Positions 39,453 through 46,997 of a stretch of DNA of 64,000 nt are shown piece after piece. Within the stretch, counting starts at the first letter, position 1, and each line of letters starts with the position of its first letter. Source of the stretch: Chlamydiales bacterium (GTDB lineage: Bacteria; Chlamydiota; Chlamydiia; Chlamydiales; JAAKFR01); contig JAJACP010000001.1 of NCBI GenBank assembly GCA_022601445.1, positions 62,001 to 126,000 of the forward strand, read 5' to 3'. A program made the position numbers and the translations under genes. The notes beneath the pieces were generated by a model. That model did not search any database. It saw only the letters and a list, made by a program, of their open reading frames with translations, and was not told where the DNA came from.

Positions 39453-40531
39453 TGACCATCCAGCTGACTGATATCAATGAGGAGCTCACCCGTTTATGGG
39501 ATACCGAGCAGGGAGAGAACAAAACACGTGCTTCGCTCTTCAATTTGATTCTCTACGTGCAGAAGAGCGAGCGCCTCGATTGCTTTCAAGAGATGATTAA
39601 ATCGGTTGTGAGTAAATTCCCCTGTAGAGTAATGCTCATTATCGGTGATGAAACTTCTGTTGAACCCTATTTACGCACTTCTGTAAGCTCTCAGACGATT
39701 GGCGAGGGTGATTTGCAGATTTTTTGTGAAATCATTCGGGTTGAGGTAGCAGGCTCTTTAGTTGAGCGGGTTCCGTTCATCTTAATTCCCCAGATTTTGC
39801 CTGATTTGCCGGTCTATCTTCTGTGGACGCAAGATCCCTCGAGAGAGAGCACTATCCTCCCCCATTTAGAGCCTTACGCCGATCGGATCATTTTTGATTC
39901 TGAATCGACTCACGATCTTCAAGAGTATGCACGCTCTGTTGTCTCTCTGGTCGAACGCTTTCATTGTGCAATTGGTGATTTAAATTGGAGTGCGATTTCT
40001 AGTTGGCGCAAGATATTTACTCAAGTATTTGATAATCAAGACTCATTTGTCAATCTTGTTCAAAGTAAAGTGATCCGGATCCATTACAACAGAAATACTT
40101 CCGAGTTTCATCAACATACCGAGATTGAAGCTGCGTACTTACAGGCTTGGATTGCTTCTCGTCTTAACTGGAAGTTTCAAACCAGCGAAATTACAGAAGG
40201 GAATATTCGTTTGAGCTACAGGCGTCCCACAAATGATGTGGTGATTTTACTAGTTCCTCACGATGCAAAAGGACTTCCTCCCGGCACAATCCTCAATGTG
40301 GATATAGAGTGCGAAAAAAACAAAGCACACTACACCTTCAAGCGACATCCTAAGAGCCAACAGGTCTTCATCCAGTTTTCTGACAAAGATCAGTGTGCGC
40401 TCCCCTACTGCAGTTATTTGGCCGGAACCCCTCCAGGTCAGGAGATTATTGAAGAGATTTTTTATCCTTCAACAGGCGGTCATTATCGAGAGATGCTCTC
40501 TGTGTTAACCTCTATACCTTGGAAACGATAG
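39452..40531 (+). CDS. opcA: OpcA-type G6PDH assembly/activator protein
   Basis: A 359-residue protein between zwf and pgl. It has the OpcA family traits: an N-terminal NLILYVQKSERLDCFQEMI region, PCRVMLIIGDE, LIPQILPDLPVYLLWTQDPS and later TEIEAAYLQAWIASRLNW. In cyanobacteria and actinobacteria OpcA binds G6PDH and modulates its redox state. Start chosen at the ATG in the TGATG overlap with zwf; an upstream in-frame ATG lies inside zwf. Presence between zwf and pgl is the expected context. Confidence 0.87.
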   Translation: MTIQLTDINEELTRLWDTEQGENKTRASLFNLILYVQKSERLDCFQEMIKSVVSKFPCRVMLIIGDETSVEPYLRTSVSSQTIGEGDLQIFCEIIRVEVAGSLVERVPFILIPQILPDLPVYLLWTQDPSRESTILPHLEPYADRIIFDSESTHDLQEYARSVVSLVERFHCAIGDLNWSAISSWRKIFTQVFDNQDSFVNLVQSKVIRIHYNRNTSEFHQHTEIEAAYLQAWIASRLNWKFQTSEITEGNIRLSYRRPTNDVVILLVPHDAKGLPPGTILNVDIECEKNKAHYTFKRHPKSQQVFIQFSDKDQCALPYCSYLAGTPPGQEIIEEIFYPSTGGHYREMLSVLTSIPWKR

Positions 40532-40533
40532 CG

Positions 40534-41292
40534 ATGAAAAAAGAACCTCTCAAATTTGATGAGCGACGCCTTTTGGCTCTGCCGGGCGAAGCAGATGAAA
40601 CCTTGGCCTTTGCTGTGGAGAACTGGCTTGAGATTGCTGCCGAGTCGATTGCCGATCACGGTTTTTTTGCAGTCGCTCTCTCTGGAGGTTCGACTCCTAA
40701 GAAGATCTTTCAGGCACTTTCTGAGAAGCCCAAAGTGATTGATTGGAAAAAAGTCTATCTATTTTGGGGGGATGAGCGGAGTGTGGTTCCAACCGATTCA
40801 GATAGTAATTACCATATGGCACTTGAACAAGGTGGTCTCAAGAAACTACCCATTCTTAAAGAGCACATTTTCCGCATGGTTGCTGAAAGTGATATTGAAG
40901 CCAACGCAGTTGCGTATGAAAAGATCATTCAGGAGAAGTTAGGTGCGCATCCTTTTGATCTTGTGATGTTAGGCATGGGAGACGACGGGCATACAGCTTC
41001 CTTGTTTCCGCATACAGAGGCTCTGCATGTAGAGGACAGGCTTGTTGTGGCCAATCATGTGCCTCAAAAAGAGACGTGGCGAATGAGCTTGACCTATCCG
41101 TGCATCAATCGGGCACGTCACATTGCGCTTTATGTGATGGGTTCTGGCAAGTCAGAAGTGCTAGAGAAGGTGTTAACTTCTGAGCTGAACCCTGAGCTTT
41201 ACCCTTCTCAGAAGATTGGAACGCGGAGTAATCCTGCCCTTTGGATTGTGGATTTAGAGGCAAGTCAGAACCTCCTTGCTCACCTCAATTGA
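40534..41292 (+). CDS. pgl: 6-phosphogluconolactonase
   Basis: Hydrolyses 6-phosphogluconolactone, second step of the oxidative pentose-phosphate pathway. About 252 residues (252 from the ATG at 40534; a TTG five codons earlier is possible). Motifs: GFFAVALSGGSTPKKIF, VYLFWGDERSVVPTDSDSNYHMA and FDLVMLGMGDDGHTASLFP. It belongs to the DevB/NagB-like fold. It follows opcA after two bases, and its last eight bases overlap the convergent ATPase gene. Confidence 0.95.
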   Translation: MKKEPLKFDERRLLALPGEADETLAFAVENWLEIAAESIADHGFFAVALSGGSTPKKIFQALSEKPKVIDWKKVYLFWGDERSVVPTDSDSNYHMALEQGGLKKLPILKEHIFRMVAESDIEANAVAYEKIIQEKLGAHPFDLVMLGMGDDGHTASLFPHTEALHVEDRLVVANHVPQKETWRMSLTYPCINRARHIALYVMGSGKSEVLEKVLTSELNPELYPSQKIGTRSNPALWIVDLEASQNLLAHLN

Positions 41293-42703
41293 GCAACTCA
41301 GAGAAATCAATGACTCGAGCAAAGTAGCCACTATCTGTAACCTCTTCTGACACACCATTGACATGGATCAGTACAGGGCGGCACGAAAAGCCCCGAGGAA
41401 GCGTAAGGCGGTGAAGCTTTTCTTCCATCTCCTCAATGACTTCTGTTCCGACTACTTTCTGTCGAAATTTGACCTCGCATGCATACAAATAGCGAAAGCG
41501 CGTTTGAATCAGATAATCAATCTGACACCCTCGTTTACGAGCTCCAGCCTTTTGAAAATAGGTATTCGCAATCAGTACATCTTCAGGAGAGACTTCCAAA
41601 AGTTTACATACGAGGTATCCGTTATTGATGACTAAATTCTCAAATTGCACACCCATAATCGAGAGCCATCCGTGGGGTAAACGTTTTAATTGAGTGCTTT
41701 CTACTTGCTCCTTACGGGGAAGGATATATTTGAGGTAAAACCTTAAATAATTGTCACTGATTCGGAATCGACTTGATGCAAGTCGCTTGCCTGTTGCCAA
41801 TGACCACGTGTAGTCACGCGCTAAAAAGCCCGACTCCATCAACTCTCCCAGAGCCTTAGTTAGATCCCCTCCCCTTGATCGATCTAACTCTGCAGCAAGT
41901 TCTGAGGTAGAAAGAGGAGACTGAATGAGCTTTTTGACAATCTGCGTGTAAAAAAGTCCTTGTTTTTGGAAAAGATCGTGAAAAATTTGGTCAAACTCAC
42001 GAAATAGCAATCCTTCTGCATCAAAACAGAGGTGTTGGAGATTGGCCTCAGCAGATAAATCGGGGCGTAACTCTTCGAGGTAACGAGGAATGCCTCCCAT
42101 CACCGATAAAACTTTAAACTTCTCATAAGCAGAGGTCGTTCCAGAGAGATCTCCCCAAAATCCGTTGCACTCGGGAAGTGAGAGCTCCTTTAAAAGAAGG
42201 CGTAGCGAAACACGACCAAAAAACCCCGTGCTACTGAGAATGTTTTTGCTGATCCACGCAGAGTTGGATCCGGATAGGACCATCACAAGGTTAGGATTTT
42301 GTTTAAAATAGCGATCCCAAGCTGTTTTCAATTTAGGGAGAAATGTAGGATCAAGAGAACCCATCCACGTGATTTCATCAAGAACCACGAGAACGCGTCC
42401 TTTTTTGCACTCTTGTGCCAAATCGTAAAACAGATTACCCCAATCATCACTACGGTAGATCGGTAATCGATATTCTTGAAGCTGCCTCAGAAACTCACTT
42501 TTTTGAGATTCGGCTGTGATACCTGGTTCTGGTGGGATTCCTGTAAGGATATACGCTTTGCTAAACGAGGAGGCGTATTCCTCAGCTAGTCGACTTTTTC
42601 CAATCCGCCGCCTCCCACGAATCACAACAAGGCTAGAACTCTTTTTTCGAAGGAGTCCCTTGAGCAATTCCAGCTCTTTTTTCCGACCAATAAATTTTGT
42701 CAT
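41285..42703 (-). CDS. AAA ATPase of archaeal-ATPase (PF01637)/DUF234 type
   Basis: A 472-residue protein with GRRRIGKSRLA as Walker A (residues 30-39) and VLVVLDEITWMG as Walker B, then SGSNSAWI (sensor-like) and a C-terminal DUF234 segment (CQIDYLIQTRFRYLYACEVKF) of nuclease-like fold. The combination is typical of the archaeal ATPase family found scattered in bacteria and often associated with mobile DNA. Cellular role unknown. A shorter, damaged copy of this gene lies at 45.6-45.95 kb in the same orientation. The ATG has a weak upstream ribosome-binding site. The 5' flank carries a strong inverted repeat and then an IS remnant. Confidence 0.87.
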   Translation of the reverse strand: MTKFIGRKKELELLKGLLRKKSSSLVVIRGRRRIGKSRLAEEYASSFSKAYILTGIPPEPGITAESQKSEFLRQLQEYRLPIYRSDDWGNLFYDLAQECKKGRVLVVLDEITWMGSLDPTFLPKLKTAWDRYFKQNPNLVMVLSGSNSAWISKNILSSTGFFGRVSLRLLLKELSLPECNGFWGDLSGTTSAYEKFKVLSVMGGIPRYLEELRPDLSAEANLQHLCFDAEGLLFREFDQIFHDLFQKQGLFYTQIVKKLIQSPLSTSELAAELDRSRGGDLTKALGELMESGFLARDYTWSLATGKRLASSRFRISDNYLRFYLKYILPRKEQVESTQLKRLPHGWLSIMGVQFENLVINNGYLVCKLLEVSPEDVLIANTYFQKAGARKRGCQIDYLIQTRFRYLYACEVKFRQKVVGTEVIEEMEEKLHRLTLPRGFSCRPVLIHVNGVSEEVTDSGYFARVIDFSELLN

Positions 42704-42763
42704 ATCTTTTTCCCCTAAAATAGTAAAAGCATGTTTTAGGGAAGAATTTAAGCATATAAAATT

Positions 42764-42795
42764 CCCCCAAAAAGCGCAATTGCTGTTTTTGGGGG
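42764..42795. repeat. Strong inverted repeat upstream of the ATPase gene
   Basis: CCCCCAAAAAGC (42764-42775) faces GCTGTTTTTGGGGG (42782-42795), forming a stem interrupted by one extra base around a six-base loop. The right arm reappears at 45911-45926 in the dead copy of the gene. It may be a terminator or the remains of an element end. Confidence 0.6.
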
Positions 42796-42840
42796 TAAAA
42801 AGCTAAAGATCTGATCGCTCGTGTAGTGAGTCGCTTGAGG

Positions 42841-42873
42841 AGGGCTGTGTTTCCTAATTCCTAGAAGCGAGCC
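42841..42873 (+). repeat. Left terminal inverted repeat of the IS remnant
   Basis: 33 bases that reverse-complement to 43425-43457 with three mismatches. Confidence 0.75.
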
Positions 42874-43025
42874 GTTGCGTAGCTTCGGCAAGCCCTCCGC
42901 CACGCTTTAGCCGAGGCGTCAGCCCAGTGCTAAAACGTCGGCAATCTTTCATTGATAAAAATAATAAAGAAACTCCTTTACTGCCCCCAAGACAAACTCA
43001 GGAGTTTCAAGATGCGTAAATACAA

Positions 43026-43463
43026 ATGGTAAAAATTCATTTTAAACTTCCCTATCGTACTCTTGAAGGATTTATGAAATCCTTAGTAGAATTAAATAGG
43101 TGGTCATTCAAAATCCCCTCTTACTCATTGGTTTGCACAAGAGCTGCTTTTCTGAAAGCTACGCGACCACCAATGAGTCAATGCCAATCTGGTGTTGTTG
43201 TTGTCGATGCTTCTGGCGCAAAGATCATTGGCGGGGGAGAGTGGAAAGTTAATATTCATGGGAAAAACAAGCGTCGTCAATGGGTTAAAGTGCACACTAC
43301 GCTTGATCCTGAGAGTCAGGAAATGATAGCCGAGCAAACAATTACATCCTCTGTAAGAGATGGCAAGATCATGGACCCCCTTCTCAACACGATCAAAGTG
43401 AGAGTGGAGCTAAGGCGCGGCAGAGGCTCGCCTCTAGGAATTAGACAACACAGCCCTTTCTAA
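43026..43463 (+). pseudogene. Truncated IS5-like DDE transposase
   Basis: A 145-codon frame holding the central part of an IS5-type (DDE_Tnp_1) transposase. VVVVDASGAKIIGGGEWKV carries the first catalytic Asp, and HGKNKRRQWVKVHTTLDPES is the characteristic following strand. The region of the second Asp (SVRDGKIMDPLL) is present, after which the sequence joins terminal-repeat DNA, so the catalytic Glu is missing. The natural start is probably at 43012 (ATGCGTAAATAC), which meets a stop after six codons. It is therefore a fragment and not active. Confidence 0.72.
43425..43457 (-). repeat. Right terminal inverted repeat of the IS remnant
   Basis: Partner of the repeat at 42841-42873. It overlaps the end of the transposase fragment, whose last residues (about RGSPLGIRQHSPF) are thus read from repeat DNA rather than from the transposase. 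Confidence 0.75.
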
Positions 43464-43534
43464 GAAAATCAATCTTGACTTTTTATTTAAAATAACTGAT
43501 TATTTATTTCATCAAATAATTGTGTTGATCTGTA

Positions 43535-45418
43535 ATGCGTATTACAACTTGTCTAGTTCGTGCTGATCAAGTCGGTGATTACATCCCGAATGTAAGTACA
43601 CTGACTAATTTAGTCGGTTTATTTTTAAAATGTGCAGTTATTCCTGGCATGAGTCAGCGGAGTGTTGCTCACAATCATTATTTCTGCCGCCTAAGTCAAA
43701 AAAGTTTTGGTCGTTGCATAACATTATTAATTCCTGTTTTAGGGAATGTTATAATTGGAATCTATGATTTTGCCAAATACTGTCACGATAACTCCCGGCT
43801 ATTGCAACTTTCAGGGCGCGGACAAGACTCTCGGAACCCCAATAGCACACCACGTAGTGACCGAGAACTCGTGCTAGCCGCAGTTTCACAGTCTTGTAGA
43901 GCGCTGCTGTATGCCAGCCAGACGCTTTGCTCTGATCGAGAATTTGTGCTCGCGATTGTGTCGCAAAATGGCGGGGCGCTACAGTACGCAGGTGAGGTAA
44001 TGCGCGATGATCGAGAGGTGGTACTAGCTGCAATTTCGCAGAATTGTAGGGCGCTACTGTATGCAAGCGAAAGACTTCGCAATGATCGAGAGATCGTAAT
44101 AGCTGCTGTGTCGCAACATGACTGGTCGCTACAGTATGCACCCCAGGCGCTTCGCAATGATCAAGAGACTGTGCTAGCCGCAATTTCGCGGCATTGGAGG
44201 GCGTTACAGTACGCAGGTGAGGCACTTTGTAATGATTCAGGCTTCATGCTGACTGCACTTTCGCGGCATTGGAGAGCGCTACTGTATGCAAGCGAGAGAC
44301 TTCGCAATGATCGAGAGATCGTGCTAACAGCTGTTTCGCAAAATGTCGAGGCGCTACAGTATGCAAGCAAGGCACTTCGCAATGATCCAGAGTTCATGCT
44401 AGCTGCTTTGTCGCGATGTAAAATGGTGCTATACTATGCAAGTGAGGGACTTCGCAATGATCCAGAGTTCATGCTAGCTGCTATTCTGAAATACCCGGAA
44501 GCGCTACACTATGCAAGTCCGGCCCTTTGCAACGATCGAAAGTTCATGCTAGCTGCTTTGTCGCGATGTGAAACGATGCTATACTATGCAAGCGAGGGAC
44601 TTCGCAATGATCCAGAGTTCGTGCTAGCTGTTATTCTGAAATATCCGGGAGCGCTACACCGTGTAAGTCCGGCCCTTTGCAACGATCGAAAGTTCATGCT
44701 AGCTGCTATTTTGGGATATCCGAAGGCGATACAGTTTGCAAGTCCGGCCCTTTGCAACGATCGAGAGTTCATGCTAGCTGCTATTTCGGAATCTCCGGGG
44801 GCGCTACAGTGTGCAAGTGAGGGACTTCGCGATGATCGAGAGTTCATGCTAGCTGCCGTGTCGCAAAATGGCGAGGCGCTACAGTATGCAAGCGAGGGAC
44901 TTCGCAATGATGGAGGGGTTGTGTTAACTGCTGTGTTGCAAAATGGCGGGGCGCTACAGTTTGCAAGTGAGGGACTTTGCGATGATCGAGGGGTTGTGTT
45001 AACTGCTGTTTCGCAATATGGCTGGGCGCTACTGTATGCAAGTAAGGGACTTCGCGATGATCGAGGGGTTGTGTTAACTGCTGTGTTGCAAAATGGCGAG
45101 GTGATAAAGTATGCAAGCATGGCACTTCGCAATGATCGAGAGATCGTGCTAACAGCTGTGTCGCAAAATAGCGGAGCGCTAGAGTATGCAAGTGAGAGAC
45201 TTCGCGATGATCGAGAGGTTGTGTTAACTGCTGTTTCGCAACATGGCTGGGCGCTAGAGTATGCAAGCGATAGGCTAAAAGATAACATAAGAATTGCCTC
45301 AACAGCGTTCATCGACGATCCAAGGGAAGCGCTTATGTATGCCAGTCCAAGACTTACACGGAACAGAGGAGCATCTTTACATGCTGCACATAAGCAACAT
45401 AGAAGACGTCCCTATTGA
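43535..45418 (+). CDS. DUF4116 repeat protein
   Basis: A 627-residue protein. Residues 1-60 are non-repetitive; 61-80 (CITLLIPVLGNVIIGIYDFA) are a single hydrophobic segment of a kind I associate with N-termini of other chlamydial putative effectors. Residues 108-582 are 19 consecutive 25-residue DUF4116-type repeats (consensus NDREFVLAAVSQNGEALQYASEGLR), with a degenerate twentieth following. Each repeat should form two short helices, giving an extended solenoid suited to protein binding. TTGACT at 43475 with a moderate -10 (GATTAT at 43498) may be its promoter, just outside the IS remnant end. Function unknown; host-protein binding is an inference. Confidence 0.82.
   Translation: MRITTCLVRADQVGDYIPNVSTLTNLVGLFLKCAVIPGMSQRSVAHNHYFCRLSQKSFGRCITLLIPVLGNVIIGIYDFAKYCHDNSRLLQLSGRGQDSRNPNSTPRSDRELVLAAVSQSCRALLYASQTLCSDREFVLAIVSQNGGALQYAGEVMRDDREVVLAAISQNCRALLYASERLRNDREIVIAAVSQHDWSLQYAPQALRNDQETVLAAISRHWRALQYAGEALCNDSGFMLTALSRHWRALLYASERLRNDREIVLTAVSQNVEALQYASKALRNDPEFMLAALSRCKMVLYYASEGLRNDPEFMLAAILKYPEALHYASPALCNDRKFMLAALSRCETMLYYASEGLRNDPEFVLAVILKYPGALHRVSPALCNDRKFMLAAILGYPKAIQFASPALCNDREFMLAAISESPGALQCASEGLRDDREFMLAAVSQNGEALQYASEGLRNDGGVVLTAVLQNGGALQFASEGLCDDRGVVLTAVSQYGWALLYASKGLRDDRGVVLTAVLQNGEVIKYASMALRNDREIVLTAVSQNSGALEYASERLRDDREVVLTAVSQHGWALEYASDRLKDNIRIASTAFIDDPREALMYASPRLTRNRGASLHAAHKQHRRRPY
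43856..45280 (+). repeat. 19 tandem 75-bp repeats without indels
   Basis: Exactly 19 units of 75 bases, each encoding 25 residues and beginning with the (N/S/D)D codons, run without any insertion or deletion. Units fall into sub-types: one with AVSQNG, one with ILKYP and one with LSRC/LSRHW. These alternate as blocks, for example units 8-9 and 10-11, suggesting block duplications. Opposite-strand open frames of the same period are an artefact. Confidence 0.92.
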
Positions 45419-45606
45419 CAAGTGAGATTCCATAGTTGAACTGTTACAGGTAGTACACAAATCAATCAAAAAAAATATTTAGAATCTATCTTGACCATAC
45501 GGTAGAAGACCATCAATCTCTTGACTTTTTCTTCTTTGGACTAATGTGACGACTTCGATACGATTAGAGCTAGTCATATTCCTAGTCATACTCCTATGTC
45601 TTAGAA
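45419..45606. other. Intergenic stretch, no gene seen
   Basis: No coding potential seen. Short imperfect tandem repeats (CTAGTCATATTC / CTAGTCATACTC) occur near 45568-45595. It joins the DUF4116 gene to the dead ATPase fragment. Confidence 0.4.
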
Positions 45607-45950
45607 TCGACTAAGCTTTGCAGTAAGTTCTGAGGTGGAAAGAGGAGATTGAATCAACGTGTTGACAATCTGCGTGTAAAAGAGCCTTCGTTTTTAGAAA
45701 GGGTCGTAAAAAATCTGGTCAAACTCAAGAAAAAGCAGCCCTTTTGCATCAAAACACAAGTTCTGGAGAGCGGTCTCAGCAGATAAATCAGGGCGTAACT
45801 CTTCTAGGTAACGAGGAGTAGGTAACGAGGAGTACATCCCATTGCCGATAAAGCTTTAAACTTCTCATATGCGGAAGTGGTTCCAGAGAGATCTCCCCAA
45901 AATCCGCACTTGCTGTTTTTGGGGGGAGGGACCAAGGGTCTGATCGCTCA
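45607..45950 (-). pseudogene. Dead fragment of the PF01637/DUF234 ATPase gene
   Basis: About 300 bases align clearly with the internal part of the intact ATPase gene at 41.87-42.16 kb in the same orientation, then jump to its upstream flank (45911-45950 matches 42781-42820). Defects: an in-frame TAA at 45694-45696 where the intact gene has a Gln codon, a 14-base tandem insertion (AGGTAACGAGGAGT doubled) that breaks the frame, and an internal deletion of the ATP-binding half. It is a diverged, non-functional copy. Confidence 0.85.
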
Positions 45951-45993
45951 TTTCCATTAGCAGTTAGATAGATAAGTCAAAAAAGCTTCCTTC

Positions 45994-46039
45994 TTGACAT
46001 CTACCAAAAAAATTGGTAATATTACCAAAAAAGTTGGTA
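45994..46039 (+). promoter_or_regulatory. Consensus promoter overlapped by twin palindromic operators
   Basis: TTGACA (45994-45999), a 17-base spacer and TAATAT (46017-46022) form a near-perfect sigma-70 promoter. Two 17-base palindromes of the form TACC-N9-GGTA lie at 46002-46018 and 46023-46039, with A-rich centres. Their centres are 21 bases apart, that is two helical turns on one DNA face. The first fills the spacer and the -10 sits between the two. This is the layout of an autoregulated repressor; the next gene encodes a winged-helix protein. Confidence 0.8.
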
Positions 46040-46042
46040 GTC

Positions 46043-46381
46043 ATGTTAGAAGGTTTATTCGGAAATCCAGTGATTGAAAAAATTCTTTTTTATCTTCTTA
46101 TGAATAAAGAGGGTTATAGCTATCATCTGTCTAAGCAATTAGAAACTCCTTTATACAGTGTCCAAAAAGCGATGCAACGACTAGAGAATGGAGGGATAAT
46201 TGTCGCCTTGCAGAAAGGAAAAACAAGGTTGTTCCAGTTTAATCCCCGCTATCCTTTCTTAAAAGAGCTAGTGGAGTTTTTGACTAAGGCTTACCGTTTT
46301 CTCCCCGAAGAGCAAAAAATGAGGTATTATGAAGCGCCTACTCGAAAAAGACCCCGACGTACTGGGAAGCCTCTCACCTAA
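46043..46381 (+). CDS. Winged-helix transcription regulator, probably autoregulatory
   Basis: A 112-residue basic protein. VIEKILFYLLMNKEGYSYHLSKQLETPLYSVQKAMQRLEN is cut by a predicted helix-turn-helix (YSYHLSKQL and PLYSVQKAMQRL), followed by a wing GIIVALQKGKTRLFQFNP. This matches the small ArsR-like regulators found before nucleotidyltransferase genes. It starts at the ATG at 46043, about 14 bases after the expected transcript start, so translation begins with little leader. The longer frame (46013) would run through the operators. The last 53 bases overlap the nucleotidyltransferase gene in another frame, so the two are coupled. The twin operators suggest that it represses its own promoter. 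Confidence 0.75.
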   Translation: MLEGLFGNPVIEKILFYLLMNKEGYSYHLSKQLETPLYSVQKAMQRLENGGIIVALQKGKTRLFQFNPRYPFLKELVEFLTKAYRFLPEEQKMRYYEAPTRKRPRRTGKPLT

Positions 46382-46907
46382 CTGGCGTCATATTTCGCTG
46401 GAGGAGTTGGCTGGATATCTGTCTGAAAAATTGAGAGTAAAAGGAATTGAGACAATCTTGTTTGGTGGAGCCTGTGTCACGATTTACTCTCAAAACCGAT
46501 ATCAATCCTACGATTTAGACTTTATCACCTATAAAGAGATGAGCCTCGTATCTAAAGCGTTTAAAGAGATTGGGTTTAAGATCAATGGGCGCTATTTTTT
46601 CAGAGATGATTGTCCGTGGTTCGTAGAATTTGTTTCTCCTCCAGTTGCTGTGGGGAACGAACCGATTGAAAAATTTGTGCACTGGAAGACCGAGTTTGGC
46701 ACAATTCGAATGCTTTCTCCCGTTGATAGCATAAAAGACAGGTTAGCGAGTTATTTCCATTGGGATGATCGGCAGGGATTGGAACAAGCGATTGAAATTT
46801 GCATGGAGCGGGCTGTTGACCTAAAAAATATCGAAGCCTGGTCTCAGAATGAAGGTCATCTGGAGAAATACCAAATTTTTTATCAACGACTTCAGAAAAT
46901 CAATTAA
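46329..46907 (+). CDS. Nucleotidyltransferase-fold protein of a two-gene module
   Basis: A 192-residue protein with LFGGACVTIYSQNRYQSYDLDFIT, where GG (46-47), Ser60 and Asp62/Asp64 reproduce the active-site core of the MNT/AbiEii-like nucleotidyltransferase superfamily. Downstream, VEFVSPPVAVG and VDSIKDRLASYFHWDDRQGLEQA are typical of DUF6036-like members. TGAGG stands five bases before the ATG. It would transfer nucleotides to a protein or RNA, perhaps as a toxin or a defence factor, with the preceding regulator as its repressor. This is an inference from fold and context; toxicity is not shown. The surroundings (IS remnant, pseudogene) suggest mobile origin. Confidence 0.68.
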   Translation: MKRLLEKDPDVLGSLSPNWRHISLEELAGYLSEKLRVKGIETILFGGACVTIYSQNRYQSYDLDFITYKEMSLVSKAFKEIGFKINGRYFFRDDCPWFVEFVSPPVAVGNEPIEKFVHWKTEFGTIRMLSPVDSIKDRLASYFHWDDRQGLEQAIEICMERAVDLKNIEAWSQNEGHLEKYQIFYQRLQKIN

Positions 46908-46997
46908 AAAAAGTTAGAAGCTAGCGTCGGCCTTAGCTTGTCCCTGAAAAGCACACTCCCTAGCTTTGAAGGTTTATTGCTTTGTTTTTCTGGGACA

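Larger units (their letters stand above)
42839..43457 (+). mobile_element. Decayed IS5-family-like element with 33-bp terminal inverted repeats
   Basis: The left arm AGGGCTGTGT... (42841-42873) and the right arm (43425-43457) are inverted repeats matching at 30 of 33 positions, and the match extends weakly a few bases outward. Between them lies a truncated DDE transposase gene. The unit is about 620 bases, too short for an intact IS5 element (about 850 or more), so it has lost internal sequence. No clear target duplication was seen. It sits between the ATPase and the DUF4116 gene. Confidence 0.72.

Noticed and set aside
42764-42795. Inverted repeat called as a terminator
   Set aside because: It is upstream of the ATPase start on the minus strand and no gene ends just before it on the plus strand, so a terminator role is not supported.
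43856-45280. CRISPR-like periodic repeats
   Set aside because: Unit is coding, 75 bases without spacers, and translates to DUF4116 motifs.
43749-45312. Several long minus-strand open frames across the DUF4116 repeats
   Set aside because: They repeat with the same 75-base period as the coding repeats and match no family; they are shadows of the plus-strand gene.
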